DNA of 34,305 nucleotides from Anaerolineales bacterium (GCA_030680155.1 JAUXWL010000142.1:1-34305); one strand, 5' to 3'. Positions 7,037 to 15,889 are shown, counted from the first letter of the stretch. The notes: a model not told the origin generated them from the letters alone. Program-made: numbers and translations.

Positions 7037-8497
7037 ATGACCCTTCGTGCCCAAGCCGTTTCCAGTGTTAAGTGGAGCGCATTATCACAAGCGGGCAGGC
7101 AGGGGACATTGATATTGACAACCATTATACTTGCCCGTTTGCTGGCTCCTTCCGATTTTGGTTTGCTTGGCATGGCGATGGTGGTAATTGGGTTTATTGA
7201 AATATTCAAAGACCTGGGCACCACCGCCGCCATTATCCAGAAAAAGGAACTTTCCGAGGCTCTGCTGTCGAGCATCTTCTGGGTGAATGTGGGCTTCGGT
7301 ATGTTGGCAATGGCGGTTTTGTTTTTCAGCGCGCCGCTCGGCGGTTTGCTCTATCATGAACCGGGTGTGGTCGCCATCTTGCAAGTGCTTTCGTTGAGTT
7401 TCTTTATTTCGAGCCTGAGCATATTGCAGCAAGCCTTGTTGCAGCGCTTGTTGGCTTTTCAGGCTTTGGCAAGGGTCGAGGTCAGCGCGGTCCTTTGCGG
7501 CGCAATAGTTGGAATTGCGCTGGCATCGTATGGCGCTGGTGTGTGGAGCCTGGTTTTTCAATCGTTAATAACGGCTTCTATAACAACGATTTTTCTTTGG
7601 TTCTCAAGTTCCTGGCGACCCCAGCGGGTTTTTCACTGGGATGAAGTTAAATCCGTCAGCAGTTTTAGTTTAAACTTAGTCGGGTTTAACATTTTCAACT
7701 ATTTTTCTCGTAACGCCGATTATTTCTTAATAGGGCGTTATCTTGGCGCGCAGGATTTGGGATACTATACTCTGGCATACCGTATTCTTTTGTTTCCACT
7801 CCAAAATATTTCTTCTGTTATCGGGCGGGTGATGTATCCAGTTTATTCTGGCATGCAAGATGACAATCACCGTTTTTCCACCGCTTATTTAAAAGTTATG
7901 ATAACCATTGCCTTCATTGTTTTTCCGATGATGTTTGGGGTACTGGTTCTGGCAAGCCCCTTTGTTTTGGTCATTTTTGGCGAAAATTGGCGCCCTGCTA
8001 TTTTACTGATTATGATTTTTGCCCCAATTGGATTGCTTCAATCTATCAATGCGCCTACAGGGTTCATTTATCAGGCAAAGGGTCGCACAGACTGGCTGTT
8101 TCGTTGGGGCATTGGCTCGGGAATGTTTGTGGTGATTGCTTTTATCATTGGCTTGCAATGGGGTGTCGTGGGCGTAGCCGTGGCGTATGCCATTGCTGTA
8201 GTAATTCTCTTGTATCCCAGTATTACTATTCCTTTTAGTTTGATAGACTTAAAGTTTATATATTTTATTCAAGCGCTCTACAAGCCTTTTTTTAATAGCC
8301 TTGTTATGTTTTTGGCAGTGATGTTGTTTCAGTATTTTTTGCCGCGTGAATTATCCGATCAGTGGGTATTGGGATTATCTATTGGGGTGGGGATGGTGGT
8401 TTATGCTGTTATGAGCTGGCTGGTGAGTCGCGAGCAACTCAAAGAACTGTGGCGGCTAGGTGGATTCGTAAAAAATGCTCAGGGTGTGGAACGTTAA
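7037..8497 (+). CDS. Wzx-type polysaccharide flippase (MOP superfamily, PST/WzxC branch)
   Basis: A 486-residue polytopic membrane protein. It opens with the typical SSVKWSALSQAGRQGTLILTTIILARLLAPSDFGLLGMA and continues with FKDLGTTAAIIQKK, RNADYFLIGRYLGAQDLGYYTLAYRILLFPLQNISSVIGRVMYPVYS, and a long hydrophobic C-terminal half, giving about 12-14 membrane spans. This is the layout of colanic-acid-type exporters (WzxC, AmsL). It would flip undecaprenyl-diphosphate-linked repeat units across the cytoplasmic membrane. It is separated from the formyltransferase by 80 nt of AT-rich DNA. Codon use is intermediate between the AT-rich gene upstream and the GC-richer genes further on. Confidence 0.9.
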   Translation: MTLRAQAVSSVKWSALSQAGRQGTLILTTIILARLLAPSDFGLLGMAMVVIGFIEIFKDLGTTAAIIQKKELSEALLSSIFWVNVGFGMLAMAVLFFSAPLGGLLYHEPGVVAILQVLSLSFFISSLSILQQALLQRLLAFQALARVEVSAVLCGAIVGIALASYGAGVWSLVFQSLITASITTIFLWFSSSWRPQRVFHWDEVKSVSSFSLNLVGFNIFNYFSRNADYFLIGRYLGAQDLGYYTLAYRILLFPLQNISSVIGRVMYPVYSGMQDDNHRFSTAYLKVMITIAFIVFPMMFGVLVLASPFVLVIFGENWRPAILLIMIFAPIGLLQSINAPTGFIYQAKGRTDWLFRWGIGSGMFVVIAFIIGLQWGVVGVAVAYAIAVVILLYPSITIPFSLIDLKFIYFIQALYKPFFNSLVMFLAVMLFQYFLPRELSDQWVLGLSIGVGMVVYAVMSWLVSREQLKELWRLGGFVKNAQGVER

Positions 8498-8557
8498 GAT
8501 GGGATTTTTTCATGATCAGCCAGCCTATTTTTTACATACTTTAGAAGCATAATCGAA

Positions 8558-9697
8558 ATGTCGATTCCTGTAATAGCCCACTTAATGGATGAGTATTCGC
8601 CTCTTTCACAAACCTTTATCTATCAATATCTCTCCAAGATGTCAGCGACTCATCCTGTTGTCATTGCGCAACATCTCGTTAACCTGGATTTGTTTCCTTT
8701 GAAAGATGTTTTTCTCGTGAAGCAGCCGCATGTAATTCGCTGGTTTCGGAATCGCTTGATCTTCCGTTTTGCTGCTGATCCTTACCCGCTTACTGAAAAA
8801 TATGCTGGTATGCTTAGGAATTGCGGTGCAGAAGTATTACATGCTCACTTTGGGCATGTTGGGTATCAGGCATTGGCATTGAAGCGTCGCTTGAATTTAC
8901 CTTTGGTTGTTACATTTTATGGTTTTGACATGTCATCATTGCCAACCCGACGATCCTGGCGGAAGGCTTATCGTCTTCTTTTTCAGGAAGCTGATAAGTT
9001 TTTGGTTGAGGGTTCAACAATGGCTGAAAAACTTGGAAAATTGGGGTGCCCTAGTGGGAAGATCATCATACAGCATATTGCAGTGGACTTGTCAAATATT
9101 GAGTTTGAACCTCGTCAATGGGACGGGCGTTCTCCTGTAAATATTTTTATGGCTGGACGGTTCGTGGAAAAAAAGGGCTTCATTTACGCGATCAGGGCTT
9201 TTGCGAAAATATCTTCCAAATGGTCGTCCGCCCAACTCAGAATTGCGGGCGATGGCCCATTACGAAAAAATCTGGAAGCCGAAATATCAAAATTGGGGAT
9301 TACCAAACGTGTTCATTTGTTGGGCGCGCAATCCTATTCTAATTACCTTACTGAAGCCAGGCAGGCTCATATTTTTATGTCGCCCAGTATTACTGCCAGA
9401 AATGGTGATACTGAAGGCGGCGCGCCGACCACACTTATAGAAATGCAGGCCTCTGGTTTACCTGTTTTGTCTACCTATCATGCTGATATTCCACATATCG
9501 TTCGGGATGGCGTAACAGGATTTCTGGTAAAAGAAAAGGATACAATGGCTTTGGCAGATAAATTGGATTGGTTTCTATCTAATTCTGAAGCCTGGCAGGA
9601 AATGGGTGTGGCGGGTAGAAAGTATATGCTGGAAGAGCACAACATAGAAGTTGAAGTGAGAAAACTGGAACAGGTTTATACAGAATTGATGTGCTGA
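8558..9697 (+). CDS. GT4-family glycosyltransferase
   Basis: A 379-residue GT-B retaining glycosyltransferase. N-terminal half: HLMDEYSPLSQTFIYQYL and LHAHFGHVGYQALALKRRLNLPLVVTFYGFDMS, typical of WcaL/AmsK-like enzymes. C-terminal half: INIFMAGRFVEKKGF (sugar-nucleotide domain start), LRIAGDGPLR, and the E-x7-E type motif EGGAPTTLIEMQASGLPVLST that binds the donor nucleotide sugar. The closest recognisable group is the colanic acid glycosyltransferase type, which adds a hexose to a lipid-linked intermediate on the inner leaflet. The donor cannot be deduced. Start ATG 8558 aligns with the family start. Confidence 0.88.
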   Translation: MSIPVIAHLMDEYSPLSQTFIYQYLSKMSATHPVVIAQHLVNLDLFPLKDVFLVKQPHVIRWFRNRLIFRFAADPYPLTEKYAGMLRNCGAEVLHAHFGHVGYQALALKRRLNLPLVVTFYGFDMSSLPTRRSWRKAYRLLFQEADKFLVEGSTMAEKLGKLGCPSGKIIIQHIAVDLSNIEFEPRQWDGRSPVNIFMAGRFVEKKGFIYAIRAFAKISSKWSSAQLRIAGDGPLRKNLEAEISKLGITKRVHLLGAQSYSNYLTEARQAHIFMSPSITARNGDTEGGAPTTLIEMQASGLPVLSTYHADIPHIVRDGVTGFLVKEKDTMALADKLDWFLSNSEAWQEMGVAGRKYMLEEHNIEVEVRKLEQVYTELMC

Positions 9698-9758
9698 GTA
9701 TTTCGGAAATGGCGCAAACAATTATCTGATGTGAATTGCAGAGGCTTTTGAAAACGAA

Positions 9759-11039
9759 ATGATAAAGATTAGGACAGACTGGATGGTCAAAGCGGCAATC
9801 ATTGCTGCATTATATGCTCCATTGTTGAGGCAAGTTTTAAATAACAGATATATTCAACTGCTTCCCGATATTATATTTGTTTTGATTTTGACAATCCTGA
9901 TCCTTCACAACCTTATTAAATACCCATCGAGACAATCCTCGCAGGTGATAAGGTTGAGATGGGCGGCGTATTTATTTTTAACGATTTCGATCATCCAAAT
10001 ATTTAATCCCAATATCCCATCGCTGAGTTTGGGGCTGGAGGGATTCCGAAAAACGTCGCTGTATTTGATCGCTCTCGTAGTGGGGACCTATTTAAATTGG
10101 GACGAAAAAACCATCAGGTCATTGTTTCGATTTGTTCTGATCGCCGCGATGCCGATCTGCTTATATGCCTTCAAACAGATTTTTTTTCCGTCGAGCTTTG
10201 ATGCTTTGATGGCGGCGAGAAATAATGCGGGTATTTCCACGCTCACCATATTTGGTAGAAGTCGCGCCACTTCATTTTTTTCCAGCCCTTTTACGCTGGG
10301 GTATTTTGGGAATACGATTTTCGCGATTGGAATGTTTTTTTACGCAAATGAAAAGAAATGGATCTATTTACTGACTGCCGCATTGGGGGCGGGCAGTGTG
10401 TTTCTAAGCGGTACCCGTATCAATCTCGTTGCCCTTATTGTGGTTTTTTTGCTTATTTTTATGCTTTTTTTCTTCACCATCAGGCGGTTTTATGTTTTTC
10501 TTAGATTAGCGCTTTTTCTCGTACCCGCCTTTGTGTATGCTTATAACAGCCCGGTTGTTGGTCCGCTATTTCAATCTCTTTCCCCTGATCGGATTCTGGC
10601 AGATCAGCGCTTCTTGGGGAGGTTTGAAGTATATGATTATGCGTTCGAAAAATTGAAGGATAATTGGTTCTGGGGCTATGGAATGGGTAGCGCCGGGGAT
10701 ACGTTGGGTGTATATTTTACAAAAGGCGAGTTTATTACTTCTCACAATATGTTCATAAAAGTCTATTTTGAAACCGGGCTATTGGGTTTGTTTGCTTTTA
10801 TTGCAATTTGGGTTATTTGGCTGTTGGGCAATAGAAGATCGGCGCTTCGCGCTCAAGCTGATGGATTAAGAACCATTTATCATCTGGGCTTGATAGCTTC
10901 ATCGGTTTTATTTATTAATGGTCTCTCAGGTGGTGCGCTGGACAGTTTTCCCGCGAATGTCATTACTTTTTTATTTATGGGTGTTACCTATAATTCTTAT
11001 GGCTCCCGGGAATTTTCTGCAAGCAGGAGAATGGGATGA
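9759..11039 (+). CDS. O-antigen polymerase/ligase-type membrane protein (Wzy/WaaL family)
   Basis: A 426-residue protein with about 11 hydrophobic segments. The long periplasmic loop and the region around residues 290-345 (WGYGMGSAGD ... TSHNMFIKVYFETGLLGLFAF) carry the hallmarks of the Wzy_C/O-antigen ligase family: a conserved H329-N330 followed by a glycine-rich ETGLLGL. Such proteins polymerise repeat units or transfer the finished chain to an acceptor at the outer face of the membrane. It ends with a 4-nt overlap with the next glycosyltransferase gene (ATGA at 11036). AT-rich relative to genes downstream of 13633. Polymerase versus ligase cannot be decided from sequence alone. Confidence 0.82.
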   Translation: MIKIRTDWMVKAAIIAALYAPLLRQVLNNRYIQLLPDIIFVLILTILILHNLIKYPSRQSSQVIRLRWAAYLFLTISIIQIFNPNIPSLSLGLEGFRKTSLYLIALVVGTYLNWDEKTIRSLFRFVLIAAMPICLYAFKQIFFPSSFDALMAARNNAGISTLTIFGRSRATSFFSSPFTLGYFGNTIFAIGMFFYANEKKWIYLLTAALGAGSVFLSGTRINLVALIVVFLLIFMLFFFTIRRFYVFLRLALFLVPAFVYAYNSPVVGPLFQSLSPDRILADQRFLGRFEVYDYAFEKLKDNWFWGYGMGSAGDTLGVYFTKGEFITSHNMFIKVYFETGLLGLFAFIAIWVIWLLGNRRSALRAQADGLRTIYHLGLIASSVLFINGLSGGALDSFPANVITFLFMGVTYNSYGSREFSASRRMG

Positions 11040-12220
11040 ATTTGATTACTATCCCTTTCCATGACTGGCGGAAATATACTCGCTTTGGCGCCCGGACGCG
11101 GGACTTGCACTTTATTGAGCATTTCGGTAAAAACAAGAGAGTTCAAAAAGTGCTGGTGATTAACCGCCCGATTACCTGGGCAGAAGCTGTCTTAAGAAGG
11201 ACGTCCTGGAGAACCCCTGGCACTGCGATATACCGAACAAGTAATCTTAATCTCGCGCAGGTGAGCGAAAAGATTTATGTTTTGGACTATCTTTCAAATC
11301 AAATAATGCAAAACATTTTGCTTGGCCGTCGTTGGTATTTTTCCTCGTATGGGATCGGGAATTTTATGCGCGGTGTATTTAAAGCATGTGATGTGTTGGA
11401 TATGCCCGAATATCATGTCATGAGCTTGAGCATATATGCTTATTTGCTCTGTGAAGAGATTCGGGGAAAGGCTCCCGATAGCAGGCTTGTTTTTGATGCT
11501 TGGGATAATTGGACGCGTTTTCCCGCTTTTTCAAAATACATACTCGATATACACAAAGCCTACCGGACATATCAAACAGTCTGTCAAGCGTGGATTACGA
11601 ATTCAGACAAGAACAAGGAATATTTTCAAGGCAATTTTCATGTGGCGCAAAGCATTGTAATCCGAAACGGCGTCGACCCGGAGCTTTTTCAAAAAGAATA
11701 TAAAATTCCCCATGACATGAAGAATATAAAACAACCGATCATTGGGTTTGGGGGGAAAATATCCCATTTGCTGGATGAAGACCTGGTAAATTATCTTACT
11801 GCGGAAAACCCCGACCTGCATTTTGTTATGATTGGCGAAATATTGGATTCTAATAAATTTAAAAAGATTATTTCAAGGCGCAATTTCCATTATCTTGGGG
11901 ACAAACACTACGATGATTATCCGGCTTATATAAAAAATTTCGACGTTTGCATATTGCCTTATCATATTAACGAACGGGAACATGGCGGGGATTCCATCAA
12001 GTTATATGAATATATTTCTGCCAACAAGCCCATTGTTGCCACCAACGGCAATGGGGCTGAAATGTTATCGAATTGGGTTAATATAGCGACGGAGTATAAA
12101 AGTTTTTCTGATCTGATTCAACAGTGTATTCAGGGACAAAAGAGCCATGATGGTTTATCTGCTGAATTCACATGGGAACATAAAGCCAATCAAATGATTG
12201 ATATCTTGGAGAGAAGTTGA
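11036..12220 (+). CDS. Glycosyltransferase, GT-B fold (GT4/GT1-like)
   Basis: A 394-residue protein. Features: an N-terminal HDWRKYTRFGARTRDLHF segment, SRLVFDAWDNWTRFP and WITNSDKNKEYF (end of the acceptor domain), VIRNGVDPELF (the NGVD motif typical of GT4 enzymes), PIIGFGGKISHLLDEDLV at the start of the donor domain, and HGGDSIKLYEYISANKPIVATNGNGAEM, in which K-x-Y-E-Y replaces the classic E-x7-E region, as in the TuaH/ExoL-like enzymes. It overlaps both neighbours by 4 nt, so it is co-translated with the polymerase/ligase gene. The sugar donor is not deducible. Confidence 0.8.
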   Translation: MNLITIPFHDWRKYTRFGARTRDLHFIEHFGKNKRVQKVLVINRPITWAEAVLRRTSWRTPGTAIYRTSNLNLAQVSEKIYVLDYLSNQIMQNILLGRRWYFSSYGIGNFMRGVFKACDVLDMPEYHVMSLSIYAYLLCEEIRGKAPDSRLVFDAWDNWTRFPAFSKYILDIHKAYRTYQTVCQAWITNSDKNKEYFQGNFHVAQSIVIRNGVDPELFQKEYKIPHDMKNIKQPIIGFGGKISHLLDEDLVNYLTAENPDLHFVMIGEILDSNKFKKIISRRNFHYLGDKHYDDYPAYIKNFDVCILPYHINEREHGGDSIKLYEYISANKPIVATNGNGAEMLSNWVNIATEYKSFSDLIQQCIQGQKSHDGLSAEFTWEHKANQMIDILERS

Positions 12221-12435
12221 ATAATAAAATAGCATTCTGCGGCATGCATGGAGTCCCTGCGAATTACGGTGGTTTTGAGACCGCTGTGGATGTAATTTTA
12301 CGGCGAATTGTGTCCACGGGGTACCCGATGGAGGTGTTTTGTCATTCCAGCCATGAAGAACCGCAGAACGCAAAATGGCGGAAGCAGAAATTTGTGGTTT
12401 TTAAAAATTTTTTCCAGAGAATGGAAGGTTATTAA
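12217..12435 (+). pseudogene. Truncated DUF1972-type glycosyltransferase (N-terminal remnant)
   Basis: A 72-residue reading frame that begins IAFCGMHGVPANYGGFETAVDVILRRIVSTGYPMEVFCHSS, the unmistakable N-terminus of DUF1972 glycosyltransferases (IIGTRGIPA.YGGFET...L...GH.VTVYCR), then stops at TAA 12433 where the family continues for some 300 more residues. No continuation in another frame is visible because an intact member of the same family starts 2 nt later. Start ATGA-like overlap with the upstream gene is preserved (12217). It is best read as the stub left when the rest of the gene was deleted or replaced. Whether the stub is translated is unknown, but its stop is close enough for translational coupling with the next gene. 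Confidence 0.75.
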
Positions 12436-12436
12436 G

Positions 12437-13552
12437 ATGCGAATTTCTTTTATTGGCACAAAAGGAATGAACTTTGGAAACAGTGCATTTGGGGGCTTTG
12501 AAACTGTCGTTACTGAGTTGGCCCCTCGATTGGTTGTGGCCGGTCACACTGTCACTATCTACTGCCGTAAAAACCTGTACACGACTAATAATTGGCCGCG
12601 CGAGGTTCGGGGCGTTCGTTTGAAATTTGTCGGCAGTATTGAAACCAAGAATCTCGGAACGATGACGAATTCTTTCCTCAGCATTCTGGATGCGATCCGA
12701 GATAGGGTTGACGCAGTCTTGCTATTCAACTTGGGGTTGGGTATTTTCGTTCCATTACTCAAACTTTTCGGCATTAAAGTCATTACTCATTTGGACGGTA
12801 TCGAATGGGAACGTGGCAAGTGGGGACGATTGGCTAAGAGTACGTTTCAGCTTGGAGCTTTTTTGAACGTAAAGTTGGCTGATGAACTCATTGCAGATGC
12901 TATGGAAATCCAAAGGATTTACTTGGAAAGGTTTCATCGGCAGCCTATAATGATTTCATACGGAGCAGAAGTAAGGAATGATCATGACCCGGAAACGATT
13001 CAAGAGTTTGGGCTGAGTGTTTATTCTTATTATCTGTTGGTAACCCGATTTGTCCCAGAAAATAACCCGTTGTTTATCATACAGAATTATTTACAGAGCC
13101 AATCGCAAAGACCTCTTGTTGTGCTTGGTAAGAATTATTACAATTCAGCATACGAATCTGAGATTAGAAAAATCGATGATCCGCGCGTTCTTTTTTTAGG
13201 GCATGTCGCGGACCGGAAAAGTTTGTACGAGTTCTATAAATACTCCTATTGTTATATTCATGGTCATTCTGTAGGTGGAACAAACCCTACAATGCTGGAA
13301 GCTCTGGCAAATTCCTGCTGTGTATTGGCTCTCAATACGCCTTTTAATAAGGAAATGTTGGGGAACGGGGAGTTTGGGCGATTTTTTGATCTTGAAGCGG
13401 ATGACTTTGTTGAACAGTTGGATTTCCTTGATGCTCATGCAGAAATTGTGGCTGCTCTTAGAGAGAAGGCAATAACGCGTGTTACAACTTATTACAATTG
13501 GGAAAGCGTTACTGAGAGCTATCTCAAGCTTTTCGACTCCATTCGTGAGTGA
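12437..13552 (+). CDS. DUF1972 / GT4 glycosyltransferase (rhamnosyltransferase-like), intact
   Basis: A 371-residue protein. Residues 1-35 (RISFIGTKGMNFGNSAFGGFETVVTELAPRLVVAGHTVTIYCR) match the DUF1972 N-terminal domain; HLDGIEWERGKWG (about 117-130) is the family's acceptor-side motif; the donor domain includes LLVTRFVPENNPLFIIQNY, VLFLGHVADRKSLYEFYKYSYCYIHGHSVGGTNPTMLEALA, where the GTNPTMLEAL segment holds the E-x7-E type donor-binding acid. Family members transfer rhamnose or related sugars in polysaccharide synthesis. ATG 12437 was chosen because GGAAGG (12423-12428) lies 8 nt upstream and the family starts here; an earlier in-frame GTG/ATG at 12308 would read through the remnant in the wrong frame. 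Confidence 0.87.
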   Translation: MRISFIGTKGMNFGNSAFGGFETVVTELAPRLVVAGHTVTIYCRKNLYTTNNWPREVRGVRLKFVGSIETKNLGTMTNSFLSILDAIRDRVDAVLLFNLGLGIFVPLLKLFGIKVITHLDGIEWERGKWGRLAKSTFQLGAFLNVKLADELIADAMEIQRIYLERFHRQPIMISYGAEVRNDHDPETIQEFGLSVYSYYLLVTRFVPENNPLFIIQNYLQSQSQRPLVVLGKNYYNSAYESEIRKIDDPRVLFLGHVADRKSLYEFYKYSYCYIHGHSVGGTNPTMLEALANSCCVLALNTPFNKEMLGNGEFGRFFDLEADDFVEQLDFLDAHAEIVAALREKAITRVTTYYNWESVTESYLKLFDSIRE

Positions 13553-13632
13553 AAGGGAATTTTGGAGATGTACTCTCTGCATAATTTCCCATCTCTTGGC
13601 GATACATTAGATCGTGTTGAAGGACTCCTATA

Positions 13633-15093
13633 ATGATCCCTCGTCGTTTCTTCTGGCTCCTGGATGCGGTAGCTTTATGGCTCGCTTTTTTAAGCGCGTA
13701 TTCCCTCGTGCCGATCCTGCACACGTGGATGGAACCGGGTAAATTATTATATTTTCCCGGCCTTTTTACACTGTTATCGCCTGTAGCGGGGCAAATGCCC
13801 CCGCTGCGCGATCTGTTCTGGATTTATTTGACTGTGCTGGCGGCCGCCTTGCTGGTGTTGTTGGCGTTTCCTGACTATGGACGCCTGTTGTACCAGTCTC
13901 GGATGCGCATCATTGTGGTGAGCGTGCTGGCCGCACTATCAGGCCTCAGCCTGGTGACAATGGTCACATTTGCTTTGAAGGGCTTTGATGCAAGCCGGCT
14001 ATTTGTGGTTTCATTCATGCTACTCAGCGCGCTGATCTTAAGCGCTTATCGTCTGCTGTTGCGCCGTTATTTTTTATTACGCCAGCGTTCCGGGGTTTAT
14101 GCCAGGAACGTTCTGCTGGTGGGGCAGAAGTCGGCCATAGACTGGATGGTCCGGTACTTTAGGAAATATGTGTCGCCCGACGACTACTGCCTGCTGGGCC
14201 AATTATGCGCCAACGGCGATGATGCGGCCGCCGATGTACCGTGCCTGGGTAACGTGACCGACCTGGGCGACTTATTGATTCATCACCCGATTCACGAAGT
14301 GATTGCCATCCAGCCGTTGAGCGATGGCGTGTGGATGGAGGGTGTGATTAAGGCTTGCGATTATATGGGCGTGCTGCTGCGCATTGTGCCGCAAGTGCTA
14401 CTGCGCGATCCGCAGAAGTTGATGACACTCTATCCCTTTGCGGCGCTGAACTTGCCCGCCGTTGTCCTGACGCCGCCGCGTTGGGATGCGGATATGTTGT
14501 TTGTCAAACGGGTGTTTGACCTGATCGTCTCCGGCGTATTGCTGATCTTGCTGTCGCCGCTGTTTTTGGCCGTGGCAGTCGCGATCAAGCTCACCACGCC
14601 CCACTTGTCTGTATTTTATCCCTGGCGGGTGGTGGGGCAGAACGGTGTCGAGTTCACCGGCTACAAATTCACCACCATGCAAGCTGATGCCGATGAGCGC
14701 AAAGCGGATTTGCAGGCAAAAAATGAGATGTCTGGTCCGGTCTTTAAGATCAAAGACGATCCGCGTGTCACGCCGCTTGGTCATTGGTTACGCAAATTCA
14801 GCATCAATGAATTGCCGCAGTTGTGGAGTGTATTCAAAGGCGATATGAGCCTGGTAGGTCCCCGGCCAGCCTTTCGGCATGAGTTGGAGCGCTATGAATT
14901 TTGGCACAAGCGCAAGCTCAGCATCCGGCCGGGCATCACGTGTCTGTGGCAAATTCGAGGGCGTAACAAGATCACTAATTTTGACGACTGGGTGCGCATG
15001 GATTTGGAGTATATTGATCACTGGTCGCTGTGGCTGGATTTCCGCATCCTGGTGCGCACGGCCTGGGTGGTAATTGCGGGGACAGGATCGTAG
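13633..15093 (+). CDS. Polyprenyl-phosphate glycosylphosphotransferase (WcaJ/WbaP-type initiating enzyme)
   Basis: A 486-residue protein with the full long-form PGT layout: four N-terminal membrane segments (about 5-24, 60-80, 91-115, 121-143), a central nucleotide-fold domain (about 155-275), one more membrane hairpin (KRVFDLIVSGVLLILLSPLFLAVAVAI, about 293-320), and the catalytic sugar-transferase domain with [45 protein letters not shown] and DLEYIDHWS.WLD. It transfers a hexose-1-phosphate from a UDP-sugar to undecaprenyl phosphate, the first step of chain assembly. The usual YKFRTM is FTTM here (R to T), a small departure at a conserved site. GAAGGA (13618-13623) serves ATG 13633. A MITE-like element is inserted 4 nt after its stop. 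Confidence 0.93.
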   Translation: MIPRRFFWLLDAVALWLAFLSAYSLVPILHTWMEPGKLLYFPGLFTLLSPVAGQMPPLRDLFWIYLTVLAAALLVLLAFPDYGRLLYQSRMRIIVVSVLAALSGLSLVTMVTFALKGFDASRLFVVSFMLLSALILSAYRLLLRRYFLLRQRSGVYARNVLLVGQKSAIDWMVRYFRKYVSPDDYCLLGQLCANGDDAAADVPCLGNVTDLGDLLIHHPIHEVIAIQPLSDGVWMEGVIKACDYMGVLLRIVPQVLLRDPQKLMTLYPFAALNLPAVVLTPPRWDADMLFVKRVFDLIVSGVLLILLSPLFLAVAVAIKLTTPHLSVFYPWRVVGQNGVEFTGYKFTTMQADADERKADLQAKNEMSGPVFKIKDDPRVTPLGHWLRKFSINELPQLWSVFKGDMSLVGPRPAFRHELERYEFWHKRKLSIRPGITCLWQIRGRNKITNFDDWVRMDLEYIDHWSLWLDFRILVRTAWVVIAGTGS

Positions 15094-15097
15094 TCGT

Positions 15098-15433
15098 TCT
15101 GGTGATTACCCACAAGTCTGTATCCGCCATTCAAAACCTCAAAGCAAGAGCATTTTGCCGCGAATTTTGTAGTCATCAGATAAAGGGCGAACAAAATCTT
15201 TTACCACGGAGACACAGAGGCACGGAGTTTTACCTTTGTTTTTCTCAGTGTCTTCGTGTCTCCGTGGTTCAAAAAATGTTCGCCCTTTTGCTGACCAATA
15301 CAATTTTGCCGCGAATTTCGCTAATTCACACGGATTTTTTAAAACCAATTCGCGAAAATTCGTGAAATTCGCGGCAGAGGTTTTGCTTTCTTTCCTGAAT
15401 TGGCGGGCGTAAAAGATGTGGGTAATCACCAGA
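15098..15433. mobile_element. MITE-like element with nested palindromes
   Basis: The ends TCTGGTGATTACCCACA (15098-15114) and TGTGGGTAATCACCAGA (15417-15433) are perfect 17-bp inverted repeats, and directly outside them lies GTCGT on both sides (15093-15097 and 15434-15438), a 5-bp target-site duplication. Inside are two further palindromes: arms at about 15183-15226 and 15247-15297 built around a CACGGAGACACAGAGGCACGG-like unit, and arms TGCCGCGAATTTC (15307-15319) / GAAATTCGCGGCA (15364-15376). No transposase or ORF of note is inside, so the element is non-autonomous. The whole 336 bp could fold into one long hairpin and may act as a terminator or RNA-end for the gene just upstream. Confidence 0.75.
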
Positions 15434-15474
15434 GTCGTTTCGTTGCTTATCCTTGTATGATAGAATCGCCGCGG

Positions 15475-15610
15475 AAAGCGAAGCCGAAGTACGTCCTGAG
15501 CGAAGCCGAAGGGCACCCTCCCGAAAGAGCACACCGCACTGGCCACTGGCGTGCGGCGCACACTTGCCCTGGCGGGCAGTGCCAGGGAGTGTCGGGACCA
15601 TGTGAGCGAA
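15475..15610. repeat. Dispersed repeat cluster upstream of the UPF0175 gene
   Basis: Three GCGAAGCCGAAG units (15477, 15502 and 15606 areas), one inside a GTCCTGAGCGAAGCCGAAGG unit of the type common in repeat-rich Chloroflexota and related genomes. A 31-bp palindromic unit at 15558-15588 (core CCCTGGCGGGCAGTGCCAGGG is split into arms CCCTGGC/GCCAGGG) recurs at 27096-27126 inside a coding region with two mismatches. The last GCGAAGCCGAAG unit runs into GAAGGAG, which forms the ribosome-binding site of the following gene. Confidence 0.65.
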
Positions 15611-15631
15611 GCCGAAGGAGAGAGAAAACTT

Positions 15632-15889
15632 ATGACGACAGTATCTATTGAAATTCCGGGCGAAGTCATGCACGCCACGCACATGACCCCTGATGACCTG
15701 AAACGAGAGTTAGCCATCCACTTATTTCGGGAGGGGAAGTTGTCATTTGGAAAGGCGCGTGAATTGGCCGGTTTAACGGTATGGGATTTCCATAACCTTC
15801 TGGGAAGCAGAAACATACCTCTTCACTATGGAGTGGAAGAGTATGAAGTTGACTTGGCGACACTAAAAGAATTGGGGCGATTATCGTGA
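15632..15889 (+). CDS. UPF0175-family antitoxin
   Basis: An 85-residue protein. The core ELAIHLFREGKLSFGKARELAGLTVWDFHNLLGSRNIPLHYGVEEYEVDLATL matches the UPF0175 pattern (L...LY..G..SLG.AAELAG.....F...L...GI....YS.EEL..D...L). These small helix-turn-helix-like proteins are antitoxins or regulators paired with PIN-like DUF3368 toxins, as here. ATG 15632 is used with GAAGGAG at 15614-15620; longer in-frame starts run through the dispersed repeat and are not credible. The stop overlaps the toxin start by 4 nt (GTGA). Confidence 0.85.
   Translation: MTTVSIEIPGEVMHATHMTPDDLKRELAIHLFREGKLSFGKARELAGLTVWDFHNLLGSRNIPLHYGVEEYEVDLATLKELGRLS

Noticed and set aside
14398-14784. Open frame on the opposite strand inside the WcaJ-type gene
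   Set aside because: Shadow of the real gene on the + strand; composition is His/Gln/Arg rich with no domain.
15098-15433. CRISPR array
   Set aside because: The repeats are inverted and nested, not regularly spaced direct repeats, and no cas genes are present.
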